From NCBI RefSeq assembly GCF_900116415.1, contig NZ_FPAP01000003.1, forward strand, positions 620,001 through 684,000: a stretch of DNA of 64,000 nucleotides. Reading direction: 5' to 3'. This document shows positions 8,379-16,691 of the stretch, one piece after another; the stretch's first letter is position 1; each line of letters opens with the position of its first letter. The DNA is from Chryseobacterium formosense (GTDB lineage: Bacteria; Bacteroidota; Bacteroidia; Flavobacteriales; Weeksellaceae). Below the pieces are notes generated by a model that worked only from the letters and a program-made list of their open reading frames with translations, had not been told where the DNA came from and did not search any database. A program made the position numbers and the translations under genes.

Positions 8379-10451
8379 ATGGAAAATACACTTCACGAAA
8401 AAGTTTCTCAGGATATATTATTAAAGGCTTATAACCACATGATGCTTGCCAAAGCGATGGCAGATATTTACGAAGAAAACAGAAATGTTTGTAAATATGT
8501 TCATAGTACATCAAGAGGTCATGAAGCGATTCAGTTGGCAACCGCTTATCAGCTAAAAAAAGAAGACTGGGTTTCTCCATATTACAGAGACGAAAGTATT
8601 TTGTTGGGAATTGGTTTCGAACCTTACCAATTGATGCTGCAGTTATTGGCAAAAGCTGATGATCCTTTTTCTGGAGGCAGATCTTACTACTCTCACCCTT
8701 CGAGCAGAGATGAAGACAAACCAAAAATTATTCACCAAAGTTCGGCAACAGGCATGCAGACAATTCCAACTGCGGGAGTTGCGCAAGGGATAAAATATAT
8801 TCAGGATTTCAATTTACAGCAATTTGAAAACAATCCGGTTGTGGTTTGCAGCCTTGGAGACAATTCTGTGACGGAAGGTGAAGTGAGTGAAGCACTTCAG
8901 TTTTCAGCATTACACCAACTTCCGATTATTTTCTTAGTTCAGGATAACGAATGGGGAATTTCTGTAACGAAAGAAGAAGCGAGAACATGCGACGCTTATG
9001 ATTTTGTTTCAGGATTCACTGGTTTAAGCAGAATGAGAGTCGACGGAACAGATTTCGTTGAAAGTTTTGAAGCGATGAAAAAAGCAGTGGATTTCGTACG
9101 TACTGAAAGAAAACCTATCGTTGTTTGTGCAAAAACTGTTTTGATTGGTCATCACACTTCAGGAGTAAGAAGAGAATTCTATAGAGATGAAGAAGATTTA
9201 ACAAAACACAGAGCCAAAGATCCGGGAGAAATCCTTAGAAATCAATTGCTTGATGCGGGTGTTGATGAAGAACTATTAAAACAAATCACCAAAAAAGCTC
9301 GTCTTGAAGCTGAAGAAGCTTTCGAAAGGGCTCAAAAAGCTGAAGATCCAAAACCTGAGACGGTAATGAATCATGTTTTCGCACCAACTCCGATTACGGA
9401 AGAGGTGGGAACTCGTGAACCAGAAGGTGGAGAAAAAATTGTAATGGTAGACGCTGCGATTCATGCGATTCAGGAATTGATGTGGAAGCATCCGGAAGCT
9501 TTGTTGTACGGACAGGATGTTGGAGAAAGAATTGGTGGAGTTTTCCGTGAGACCGTGACTTTAGGAAAAAAATTCGGGAGTAAAAGAGTTTTCAATACAG
9601 CTATTCAGGAAGCTTATATTATTGGTTCTACAACGGGTATGAGTGCAGTTGGTTTAAAACCGATTGTTGAAGTACAGTTTGCAGATTATATTTATCCGGG
9701 AATCAATCAGTTGATTACTGAGATCTCAAAATCCAGCTATTTAAGTCAGGGTAAATTCCCTGTAAGCAATATCATCCGTGTTCCGATTGGAGCTTACGGA
9801 GGTGGCGGCCCTTATCACAGCGGAAGCGTTGAAAGTATTTTAGCGAATATTAAAGGAATTAAAATCGCTTATCCAAGTAATGCAGCTGACTTTAAAGGTT
9901 TATTAAAAGCAGCTTATTATGACCCGAATCCGGTTGTGATGTTGGAGCATAAAGGTTTGTATTGGAGCAAGGTTCCGGGAACTGAAGACGCTAAAACGAT
10001 AGAACCGGCAGAAGATTATATTTTACCTTTCGGAAAAGGAAAAGTAATCATTGAAGCTGATAAAAATGAAACAGAAAAAGGAAGAACTTTATTGGTAGTA
10101 ACTTATGGAATGGGCGTTTATTGGGCAAAAGAAGCTTCGAAAAACTTTAATGGAAGAGTTGAAGTGATTGACTTGAGAACTCTGATTCCTCTTGATGAAG
10201 AATTGGTTTTCGAAAGAGTAAAAGCTCACGGAAAATGTATCGTTCTTACGGAAGAACAATTAAACAATTCATTTGCAGAAGCATTTGCACACAGAATTTC
10301 AAAGAACTGTTTCAAACATCTTGATGCTCCGGTGGAAACGATGGGATCTTTAGATACTCCTGCAGTTCCGATCAACTTGGTTTTGGAAAAAGAAATGCTT
10401 CCAAATGCAGAAAAGCTGGCTACAAAAATCGAAGAAATGCTGAAATATTAA
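8379..10451 (+). CDS. 2-oxoacid dehydrogenase E1 component, fused alpha and beta subunits
   Basis: 690-aa thiamine diphosphate enzyme decarboxylating a 2-oxoacid for transfer to the lipoyl arm of E2. The N-terminal half is E1 alpha, with the ThDP motif GDNSVTEGE near residue 157 and its distal QDN; the C-terminal half (from about 350) is E1 beta, with the transketolase-like segment GQDVGERIGGVFRET. In other bacteria these are two genes. Fusions like this are common in Bacteroidetes and usually annotated as branched-chain or generic 2-oxoacid dehydrogenase; the substrate cannot be read from sequence. No E2 or E3 gene adjoins it. The frame extends upstream to 8304, but that start would span the promoter. 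Confidence 0.93.
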   Translation: MENTLHEKVSQDILLKAYNHMMLAKAMADIYEENRNVCKYVHSTSRGHEAIQLATAYQLKKEDWVSPYYRDESILLGIGFEPYQLMLQLLAKADDPFSGGRSYYSHPSSRDEDKPKIIHQSSATGMQTIPTAGVAQGIKYIQDFNLQQFENNPVVVCSLGDNSVTEGEVSEALQFSALHQLPIIFLVQDNEWGISVTKEEARTCDAYDFVSGFTGLSRMRVDGTDFVESFEAMKKAVDFVRTERKPIVVCAKTVLIGHHTSGVRREFYRDEEDLTKHRAKDPGEILRNQLLDAGVDEELLKQITKKARLEAEEAFERAQKAEDPKPETVMNHVFAPTPITEEVGTREPEGGEKIVMVDAAIHAIQELMWKHPEALLYGQDVGERIGGVFRETVTLGKKFGSKRVFNTAIQEAYIIGSTTGMSAVGLKPIVEVQFADYIYPGINQLITEISKSSYLSQGKFPVSNIIRVPIGAYGGGGPYHSGSVESILANIKGIKIAYPSNAADFKGLLKAAYYDPNPVVMLEHKGLYWSKVPGTEDAKTIEPAEDYILPFGKGKVIIEADKNETEKGRTLLVVTYGMGVYWAKEASKNFNGRVEVIDLRTLIPLDEELVFERVKAHGKCIVLTEEQLNNSFAEAFAHRISKNCFKHLDAPVETMGSLDTPAVPINLVLEKEMLPNAEKLATKIEEMLKY

Positions 10452-10471
10452 TTCAGACAAAAATAAATTTA

Positions 10472-10500
10472 AACCTCTAAAATTTTTTAGAGGTTTTTTT
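10472..10500 (+). terminator. Terminator of the E1 gene
   Basis: An 8-bp stem (10472-10479 with 10488-10495) is followed by a T run, 20 bp after the stop. Confidence 0.85.
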
Positions 10501-10544
10501 GTACACTTTTTGCTAACTTGGATTGAATAAATTTTTTGCTCTAA

Positions 10545-11576
10545 ATGATTACCACAAAATACGTCAATTATAAACAGGTTCTCAACTTATCGGGATTTCA
10601 TCTTATTCTGATTTCCATTTGGTGTACTTTGATCGCAATTCTTTTTCATTATTTCCATTGGGACTGGATGATTATTCCTTGGGTTCCGGTGGCGCTGATT
10701 GGTACAGCTGAGGCCTTTTTGGTGGGTTTTAAAAATAATCAGGCATATGACAGATTATGGGAAGCAAGAAAAATCTGGGGCGGAATCGTTAATTCCAGCC
10801 GAATGTTGGGCTCGATGGTATATTCTTTCGATACTGCGAATGAAGTTATTGGGAAATTTGATCTTGAAGACCGAAGAAAAAAGATCGTTTTCCGTCATAT
10901 TGCATGGTTATACCAGTTTCGTGACCAACTTTTGATTCCGGCAGAATGGGAGCACATTAAAGTAGAGGAAGAACATTTTAAGAATATTGACCACAAGCGT
11001 AACAGATTAATTAAAGCAGGATTTCCCGATTATGGAAGAACTCCGATTTTTCTTAATAAATATCTGAGTGAAGAAGAAGTAGAATTACAATCTCAATATA
11101 AAAATTTTGCCACGTATCTCATTGCGCAACAATCGAAAGATGTGAACGAGCTGAAAAACATGAATGCGATTTCAGAATTCAATCAGATACAGTTACAGGA
11201 TTGTTTGAATGAATTTTATACTTTGCAGGGACAGGCCGAAAGAATTAAAAAATTCCCTTTACCGAGACAGTTTGCGAGTACCGCTTTTGTGTTTAATATA
11301 ATTTTTATTATGTTGCTTCCATTAGGTTTGGTAAGTGAATTTGCCAAATTGGGAGATTGGGGAATCTGGGCATCCATTCCGTTTTGTATCACCATTGGCT
11401 GGATTTATATTATTATGGAATTGGTGGGAGATTATTCTGAAAATCCTTTCGAAGGCTTGATGTTTGATATCCCGATGCTTTCGATTTGTCGAGCTATTGA
11501 AATTGACCTTCTTCAAATGGCAGGAGAAACCGATTTACCGGATGCTATTACTTCTAAGAATGGGGTTTTGGTTTAG
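10545..11576 (+). CDS. Bestrophin-family (YneE/UPF0187) anion channel
   Basis: 343-aa inner-membrane protein of the bestrophin-like family, bacterial members of which are pentameric anion channels or related channels. Visible support: an N-terminal pair of hydrophobic helices (about residues 20-65), the family segment FKNNQAYDRLWEARKIWG near 65-82, a long cytoplasmic helical middle, and a second pair of membrane helices (about 240-300) ending with the family motif ENPFEGLMFDIPM. Full length for the family. It stands alone between the E1 terminator and repeat element 1. Ion selectivity cannot be inferred. Confidence 0.9.
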   Translation: MITTKYVNYKQVLNLSGFHLILISIWCTLIAILFHYFHWDWMIIPWVPVALIGTAEAFLVGFKNNQAYDRLWEARKIWGGIVNSSRMLGSMVYSFDTANEVIGKFDLEDRRKKIVFRHIAWLYQFRDQLLIPAEWEHIKVEEEHFKNIDHKRNRLIKAGFPDYGRTPIFLNKYLSEEEVELQSQYKNFATYLIAQQSKDVNELKNMNAISEFNQIQLQDCLNEFYTLQGQAERIKKFPLPRQFASTAFVFNIIFIMLLPLGLVSEFAKLGDWGIWASIPFCITIGWIYIIMELVGDYSENPFEGLMFDIPMLSICRAIEIDLLQMAGETDLPDAITSKNGVLV

Positions 11577-11667
11577 TTTTACTTAAAAGTTATTTTTTAA
11601 TTTAAATTATTTACATAATTTTTATCATTTCGGATTTTTCTATATTTTATTTGAATAACTGCGACCC

Positions 11668-11783
11668 TAGCTCCGATTGTATACTTGTCTGAGCTCATTT
11701 TATTTATTTCGGCGCGGCAGCTTCGCTGCCGCGCCGAAATAAATAAAATAGCGCGTGCGGAAAGCGGGAAAAAGCTCCTAAAA
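11668..11783 (+). repeat. Variable-hairpin repeat element, copy 1
   Basis: Left flank TAGCTCCGATTG, then TTGTCTGAGCTC, then a perfect 24-bp inverted repeat (11697-11720 with 11726-11749) around CTTCG, then a right flank containing TGCGGAAAGCGGGAAAAAGC and ending in CTCCTAAA. It lies between two convergent genes (bestrophin and Lrp). Copy 2 (25310-25420, opposite orientation) has nearly the same flanks but a different hairpin stem. Confidence 0.85.
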
Positions 11784-11788
11784 AATAT

Positions 11789-12247
11789 TTACAAAACAAT
11801 TTCTGTCGTATTTTTCACTTCAGAAATCGTGAAAGAGCTGTGCGTACTTGCAATATGCTGTAAAGTTGTGAGTTTGGTTACCATAAAATTCCGGTAATCA
11901 TCCATATCTTTCAGGCTGATTTTAAGAATATAATCGTAGTCTCCGCTTACGTGGAAACATTCTGTGACTTCCTGTAAATTCAAAACTTCTTTTTCAAACT
12001 GCATCAGATACTCTTTTTTGTGCTGAGTAAGTTTTACATGACATAAAATAAGAAACTTTTTATCAATTTTTGTTTTATCGACCAACGCCACATATTTGGA
12101 AATCACCCCAGAATGTTCAAGCTTTTTAATCCGTTCATAAACAGCCGTTACCGACAATCCTAGCTTGTAAGATAGTTCTTTGGTGGTTTGTTTACAGTCT
12201 TCCTGTAAAAATTGCAGTAGTTTTTTATCGGTTTCGTCAAATTGCAT
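11789..12247 (-). CDS. Lrp/AsnC-family transcriptional regulator
   Basis: 152 aa, standard length for the feast/famine regulator family. An N-terminal winged HTH (about residues 4-55, with LSVTAVYERIKKLEHSGVI as recognition region) is followed by the RAM effector-binding ferredoxin-like domain (about 65-145; VTECFHVSGDYDYILKI is the typical ligand-pocket strand). It is divergent from the PLP lyase at 12393, and the shared 145-bp spacer carries an AT-rich dyad. Members of the family commonly control the adjacent amino-acid gene, so it probably senses an amino acid and regulates the lyase and itself; this is inference. Confidence 0.93.
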   Translation of the reverse strand: MQFDETDKKLLQFLQEDCKQTTKELSYKLGLSVTAVYERIKKLEHSGVISKYVALVDKTKIDKKFLILCHVKLTQHKKEYLMQFEKEVLNLQEVTECFHVSGDYDYILKISLKDMDDYRNFMVTKLTTLQHIASTHSSFTISEVKNTTEIVL

Positions 12248-12278
12248 AGATAATTTTTTAGTAAAGTTTAGATTAAAA

Positions 12279-12312
12279 CAAATATAACCAACTTTTATTC
12301 TATAAGAATAAA
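12279..12312 (-). promoter_or_regulatory. Promoter and Lrp-type dyad in the divergent spacer
   Basis: The minus-strand -7 box TATATTTG is at 12279-12286, giving a short leader before the regulator start at 12247. Just upstream, 12294-12312 is a perfect palindrome, TTTATTCTATAAGAATAAA, with 8-bp arms. Lrp-family operators are AT-rich palindromes of about 15 bp, so autoregulation is plausible. Confidence 0.6.
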
Positions 12313-12392
12313 TTTATATAGTTTTATTTTCTAAAAATCTAATTTATCATTGTAATAATTACCAGAAAGATTCATTTTTAAAACAAAAAAAT

Positions 12393-13622
12393 ATGGATCG
12401 ATTCAATGCGGCAAATGAGATACAGGATCTTCAGTATTTCGGAGAATTCGGAGGAGTAAATCCTTCAATTTCAGACAGCTCTACGTACACTTTTCTTTCA
12501 GCAAAAACAATGTTTGATACCTTTGAAGGAAATGCAGACGGTTGCTATCTGTATTCAAGACATTCGTCGCCGATGAATCTTTATCTTTCACAAGCTTTAG
12601 CAAAAATGGAAAATACCGAAACCGCAAACGTTACCGCTTCGGGAATGGGCGCAATTACTTCTGTTTTGATGCAGGTTTGTAAGTCGGGAGACCATATTAT
12701 TTCGAGCAGAACTATTTATGGTGGAACGTACGCTTTCCTGAAAAATTTTCTGCCACCATTTCAAATTGAAACTTCGTTTGTAGATATCAACAATTTTGAA
12801 TCTATTGAAAACGCTATTCAGCCTAACACAAAAATAATATATTGCGAAAGTTTGAGCAATCCGCTTTTGGAGGTTGCGGATCTGAGAAAGTTATCGGAAA
12901 TCTGTAAAAAACACAACTTAAAACTGATCGTAGATAATACTTTCTCTCCGCTTTCTATATCACCTACTCTTTTGGGAGCCGATATTGTCATTCATTCTTT
13001 AACCAAATTTATTAACGGAAGCAGCGATACTGTTGGCGGCGTTTATTGCGGAACTCAGGAATTTATCAATGATACCAAAAATGTAAACAACGGAGCATGT
13101 ATGCTTCTGGGACCTACAATGGACAGTTTTCGATCGGCAAGTATTCTTAAAAACCTGAGAACGCTTCACATTAGAATGAAACAGCACAGTCATAATGCAA
13201 TGTATCTTGCTAAAAGATTCGAAGAAGATGGTTTAAAAGTTTCTTATCCCGGTTTGAAATCTCACAAGAATCACGATTTAATGAAAAGCATGATGCATGA
13301 AGAGTACGGATTTGGCGGATTACTGACTTTAGATGCAGGAACAACCGAAAAAGCCAACGAATTGATGGAAATGATGCAGCAGGAAAATCTTGGATATTTA
13401 GCGGTTAGTTTAGGCTTTTATAAAACATTATTTTCATGCTCCGGAAGTTCAACCTCATCAGAAATTCCTGAAGAAGAACGTGAAGCTATGGGAATTTCAG
13501 ACGGACTTATAAGATTCTCAATCGGTCTCGATCATGACATCGAACGAACATACGAAAAGATGAAAGAATGCATGCTCAAAACAGGCGTTCTAAACCATGA
13601 AACCATTTCATCCATATTCTAA
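12393..13622 (+). CDS. Cys/Met-metabolism PLP-dependent enzyme (methionine gamma-lyase-like)
   Basis: 409-aa fold-type I PLP enzyme of the cystathionine gamma-synthase / beta-lyase / methionine gamma-lyase group. Visible motifs: YSRHSSPMN near the N terminus (phosphate-binding YxR), VTASGMGAI, the cofactor-ring Asp in VDNTFSP, and Lys205 in HSLTKFINGSSD as the Schiff-base lysine. The SGSSTSSEIP stretch near 350 is the usual C-terminal substrate segment. The divergent Lrp-type regulator suggests catabolism of a sulfur or related amino acid. The exact reaction among these sister activities cannot be assigned from sequence alone. Confidence 0.88.
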   Translation: MDRFNAANEIQDLQYFGEFGGVNPSISDSSTYTFLSAKTMFDTFEGNADGCYLYSRHSSPMNLYLSQALAKMENTETANVTASGMGAITSVLMQVCKSGDHIISSRTIYGGTYAFLKNFLPPFQIETSFVDINNFESIENAIQPNTKIIYCESLSNPLLEVADLRKLSEICKKHNLKLIVDNTFSPLSISPTLLGADIVIHSLTKFINGSSDTVGGVYCGTQEFINDTKNVNNGACMLLGPTMDSFRSASILKNLRTLHIRMKQHSHNAMYLAKRFEEDGLKVSYPGLKSHKNHDLMKSMMHEEYGFGGLLTLDAGTTEKANELMEMMQQENLGYLAVSLGFYKTLFSCSGSSTSSEIPEEEREAMGISDGLIRFSIGLDHDIERTYEKMKECMLKTGVLNHETISSIF

Positions 13623-13629
13623 TTATTGT

Positions 13630-13660
13630 ATAAAAGCTGTCGATATTCGGCAGCTTTTAT
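13630..13660 (+). terminator. Terminator of the PLP lyase gene
   Basis: A 10-bp stem (13630-13639 with 13651-13660) followed by T-rich DNA, 8 bp after the stop. Confidence 0.8.
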
Positions 13661-14047
13661 TATTTATTTTTAACCGCAAAAGTCACAGAAGATATTTTTG
13701 TGTAATATTTTGAGCTCTTCACAAGCTCACAAAATGTAAATTTATTTAGTTTGAAAAGTTTCGCTCCTACGGAGCTCAATATATTCGAAATCATTTTCTA
13801 CAAAGGTTTTGCTCCTACGGAGCAAAATTTTACTGCAATCAAAAATCATAGTTTTTTTAACGCAAAGTCTAATTTAACCTATCTTTCTTATTTAAGGAAT
13901 CAACGAGTTGATTGATGAAGCGTATGTTTCCCGTTTCGAGCAGCAAATTTATTTGCCCTTGCTCTCTAAAATCAGCGCTTTGCTAAAATATCTTTGCTTT
14001 AAAAAATTCACACCGAGAAAATATCCGATAAGACTTTTTTGATTAGT
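13661..14047. other. Gene-free spacer with dyad repeats
   Basis: 387 bp between convergent genes. It holds the two GCTCCTACGGAGC dyads and AT-rich DNA with genus-type filler (AACGCAAAG near 13860). No coding frame was convincing on either strand. Confidence 0.5.
13763..13823. repeat. Two copies of the GCTCC-TAC-GGAGC dyad repeat
   Basis: GCTCCTACGGAGC occurs at 13763-13775 and again at 13811-13823, each preceded by a related T-rich stretch (AAAGTTTC / AAAGGTTTT). Each copy is a 5-bp inverted repeat around TAC, and the start-to-start spacing is 48 bp. It looks like a short array of a dispersed intergenic repeat. Confidence 0.75.
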
Positions 14048-15052
14048 TTAAACCTTATGAAAATGTTTCGGGAATGCGTTCTCTGGTTTCATTCTGAAAA
14101 TATTCAGCAGAATCCAGGATTTTAAAAATCCATAGCCGTAAGAAAACATTTGGATGTAGGTGGAAATAACTGCCATTCCTGCGATGGCGATATTTTTAGT
14201 AACAATCATTGAATGAATCAGCACCATAAAAGTGTATAGTCCGTAAAGAGCAAGAATAAAACCTTTTCCTAAAATAAAATATTCTATAAATCCTAAAACA
14301 TAACCCAACAGAAACAAAGTCGGGAATGCAAAAGAAATTTTCACATAGTTCGGATGTCTCTGATTCAGAATAGGTCTTGCACAACCAAACTGATACACTT
14401 GTTTTGAGAACTTTCCAAAATCAACTCTTCGTTTATGATAGACTGCGATTGTATCAAAAAAAGCCGTTGTAAAACCATTTTCCCAAAGTGTCATCGATAA
14501 ATCCGGATCTTCCCCGATTCTCATCTCTGAAAAACCGCCAACTTTCTCGAAAACTTCCTTTTTTACACCCATATTAAAACTTCTGGGCTGAAATTTAGAA
14601 ACCGCTTTTTTATTTCCTCTTATTCCGCCTGTTGTAAAAACGGAAGTCATCGAATAGGAAATTGCTTTTTGCATCAGGTTGAACCCTTTATGTGCTTTAT
14701 CGGCTCCACCAAAGGCATCACAAGGAATGCTAAGAATACTGTTTTTAATATTTTCAATATAATCTTTCTCCACAATCACGTCACTGTCTACAAAAACCAA
14801 CCATTCGTTTGCAGCTCTTTTTGCTCCATAATTTCTCGACAAACCGGGGCCTGAATTCGTTTTTTTAAAATATTTGATGTTTAAAATTTCTTCAAAATTA
14901 TGAACCGTTGGTTTCAAATCGATTAATGAACCATCATCAACAATGATTACTTCAAAATCTTTATCCGTTTGGGCATTGAGCGAATTAAGCAGTTCGAAAA
15001 GTTCATCTTTTCGGTTAAATATGGCAACAACGATGGAAATAGTAGGTTTCAA
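14048..15052 (-). CDS. Family 2 glycosyltransferase, membrane-anchored
   Basis: 334 aa. The N-terminal GT-A domain (about 1-215) has the GT2 start ISIVVAIFNR, the nucleotide-binding VDDGS near 40, the metal-binding DxD in FVDSDV near 93, and GEDPDLS near 178 as acceptor/catalytic region. Two or three hydrophobic helices follow (about 240-310), anchoring it at the inner membrane. It probably transfers a sugar to a cell-surface glycan or lipid; donor and acceptor unknown. The start is TTG at 15052 with no better ATG nearby, supported by a -7 box (TAATTTTG, 15066-15073) 13 bp upstream. Confidence 0.88.
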   Translation of the reverse strand: MKPTISIVVAIFNRKDELFELLNSLNAQTDKDFEVIIVDDGSLIDLKPTVHNFEEILNIKYFKKTNSGPGLSRNYGAKRAANEWLVFVDSDVIVEKDYIENIKNSILSIPCDAFGGADKAHKGFNLMQKAISYSMTSVFTTGGIRGNKKAVSKFQPRSFNMGVKKEVFEKVGGFSEMRIGEDPDLSMTLWENGFTTAFFDTIAVYHKRRVDFGKFSKQVYQFGCARPILNQRHPNYVKISFAFPTLFLLGYVLGFIEYFILGKGFILALYGLYTFMVLIHSMIVTKNIAIAGMAVISTYIQMFSYGYGFLKSWILLNIFRMKPENAFPKHFHKV

Positions 15053-15065
15053 ATGGAAAATTTTT

Positions 15066-15073
15066 CAAAATTA
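15066..15073 (-). promoter_or_regulatory. -7 promoter box of the glycosyltransferase gene
   Basis: The minus strand reads TAATTTTG, a match to TAnnTTTG, 13 bp before the TTG start codon. No clear -33 TTG was found. Confidence 0.5.
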
Positions 15074-15363
15074 AAGATTTGAAAAGGAATCACAATGTAT
15101 TTTAAAACAATTTATGATTTAATTATAAAGTCTGTGTAAGATTTACTTTCGCCGAATGATTTTGAAAACCATAAAAAATGGAAGCAATTACAAGAAAGCT
15201 TCCACTCTATAATTTGTTTGTATAATTTGATTTTTTTGAATAATTATTTTTTCTCTTCAGCGTTTTTTGATGAGTTTTTAGAAAAATCCAAAATCAGCAT
15301 TTCTGCAAAAATTCTAAACCATCGAGAAATCAAAAGGCATAATTATTCTTTATTAACTTGAAA

Positions 15364-15390
15364 CCTCTTAGGTTTTAAAAACCTATGAGG
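15364..15390 (-). terminator. Terminator of the THUMP methyltransferase gene
   Basis: A 12-bp stem with one mismatch (15364-15375 with 15379-15390) and a 3-nt loop, 12 bp beyond the minus-strand stop at 15403. Confidence 0.65.
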
Positions 15391-15402
15391 CTTGATTAAA
15401 TC

Positions 15403-16569
15403 TTATTCTTTATCGCCAAGTTTATGCACTTTTTTCGTTCCTTCATACATTTCGTACTGCAAGAATCTTGTTTCCAGTTTTCCGTTGAAAAGCTTTATTT
15501 TTCTTGAAGGTCGAAGTCCGATTTTCTTTACCGCTTCCAGATCTGAAGAAATCAGCCAAGCTAAAGTATTCGGATAATGCGTTTTGAAAGTATCTCCTAC
15601 TTTTTTGTAGAAATCATCGTCATTAATCGAAATCCTCTCGTCATACGGCGGATTGAAAACCATCAATAAAGGGAACATATCTTTTTTAGAATCAAAGAAA
15701 TTCTGCTTTCTTACTTCAATGATGTCTTCCATTTCGGCAGATTCGATATTCGTTCTTGCAGCATTCAGCATTCTTGCATCAATATCATAACCAACAATTT
15801 TTCCTGTAAATTCTTTCACACGATTCACACGAACCTCTTTTATTTTTGAAAACAATTCGTGGTCATAATTTTTCCAGTTCTGGAAAGCAAATCTCCTTCT
15901 GAAAATCTGTGCAGGAAGGTCTAAAGCAATCATTGCCGCTTCAATTAACAAAGTTCCTGAACCACACATCGGATCAAGGAAATTTCCTTTTCCGTCCCAA
16001 CCAGCCAATTGCAGCATTCCGCTTGCTAAAACTTCATTGATTGGTGCTTCACCCTGCTCTTTTCTGTAGCCTCTTTTAAACAAAGGATCTCCCGAAGAAT
16101 CTAAAGAAATGGTTACCAATTCTCTGTCGATGTGCAAATGAAATTTGATGTCCGGAGATTTCGTTTCAATACTCGGTCTTTTGCCGTATCTATTCTGAAA
16201 GAAATCTACGATAGCATCTTTCATTTTAAAAGTCATGAACTGAGAATGCTTGAATCTTTCAGAATTTACGGTAGAATCAATCGCAAAAGTCTGGTCAACA
16301 CTCATAAAATCATCCCATTCAAATTTGAAAAGCTTATCGTAAAATTTACTTTCATTGAACGCTTTAAACTCTACAATCGGAATAAGGATTTTAAGGGCAG
16401 TTCGTGCAGAGTAATTGATTTTATATAAAAAACCTAAATCGCCTTCGCAGTTTACGGCACGGTTTTTAAGTTCTACATTTCTTCCGCCTAATTTTTTAAC
16501 TTCCTCAGCAAGAATTGGTTCCAAGCCAAAGAATGTTTTTATCTGAATTTTTAGATTTTCTGTATCCAT
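15403..16569 (-). CDS. THUMP-domain class I RNA methyltransferase (RlmL/TrmN-like)
   Basis: 388 aa. An N-terminal THUMP RNA-binding region (about 10-150) is followed by a Rossmann methyltransferase domain. SAM-binding motif I is seen in FLDPMCGSGTLLIEAA near 200, and the catalytic NPPY in MVFNPPYDERI near 305, the signature of N2-guanine or other exocyclic amino-group methylation. The family includes RlmL (23S rRNA m2G2445) and TrmN (tRNA m2G6); this length fits the single-domain forms common in Bacteroidetes. The start at 16569 is fixed by a -7 box 4 nt upstream. Confidence 0.9.
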   Translation of the reverse strand: MDTENLKIQIKTFFGLEPILAEEVKKLGGRNVELKNRAVNCEGDLGFLYKINYSARTALKILIPIVEFKAFNESKFYDKLFKFEWDDFMSVDQTFAIDSTVNSERFKHSQFMTFKMKDAIVDFFQNRYGKRPSIETKSPDIKFHLHIDRELVTISLDSSGDPLFKRGYRKEQGEAPINEVLASGMLQLAGWDGKGNFLDPMCGSGTLLIEAAMIALDLPAQIFRRRFAFQNWKNYDHELFSKIKEVRVNRVKEFTGKIVGYDIDARMLNAARTNIESAEMEDIIEVRKQNFFDSKKDMFPLLMVFNPPYDERISINDDDFYKKVGDTFKTHYPNTLAWLISSDLEAVKKIGLRPSRKIKLFNGKLETRFLQYEMYEGTKKVHKLGDKE

Positions 16570-16573
16570 TTTG

Positions 16574-16581
16574 CAAAAATA
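16574..16581 (-). promoter_or_regulatory. -7 box placing the THUMP methyltransferase start at +1
   Basis: Minus-strand TATTTTTG, with only four bases between it and the ATG at 16569. This predicts a leaderless message. No good -33 TTG is visible. Confidence 0.6.
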
Positions 16582-16679
16582 GCGATTTTAGTTATTGGTT
16601 GTCAGTTAATAGTTGATAGAAATCATCATTATTAATAAAACCATCAACCAACCACAATGAACCATCGACCAAAAAACAC

Positions 16680-16687
16680 TATTTTTG
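16680..16687 (+). promoter_or_regulatory. -7 box placing the SAM methyltransferase start at +1
   Basis: Plus-strand TATTTTTG, again with four bases between box and ATG (16692). It is the mirror image of the box of the divergent gene, so the two messages would both be leaderless. Confidence 0.6.
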
Positions 16688-16691
16688 CAGG

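Larger units (their letters stand above)
15053..15402. other. Spacer between glycosyltransferase and RNA methyltransferase
   Basis: 350 bp, AT-rich. It contains the glycosyltransferase promoter box at its left end and the methyltransferase terminator hairpin at its right. No coding frame or repeat was recognised in the middle. Confidence 0.45.

Noticed and set aside
13630..13660. Hairpin read as a small RNA
   Set aside because: It lies 8 bp behind the lyase stop with a following T-rich run, so it is an ordinary terminator.
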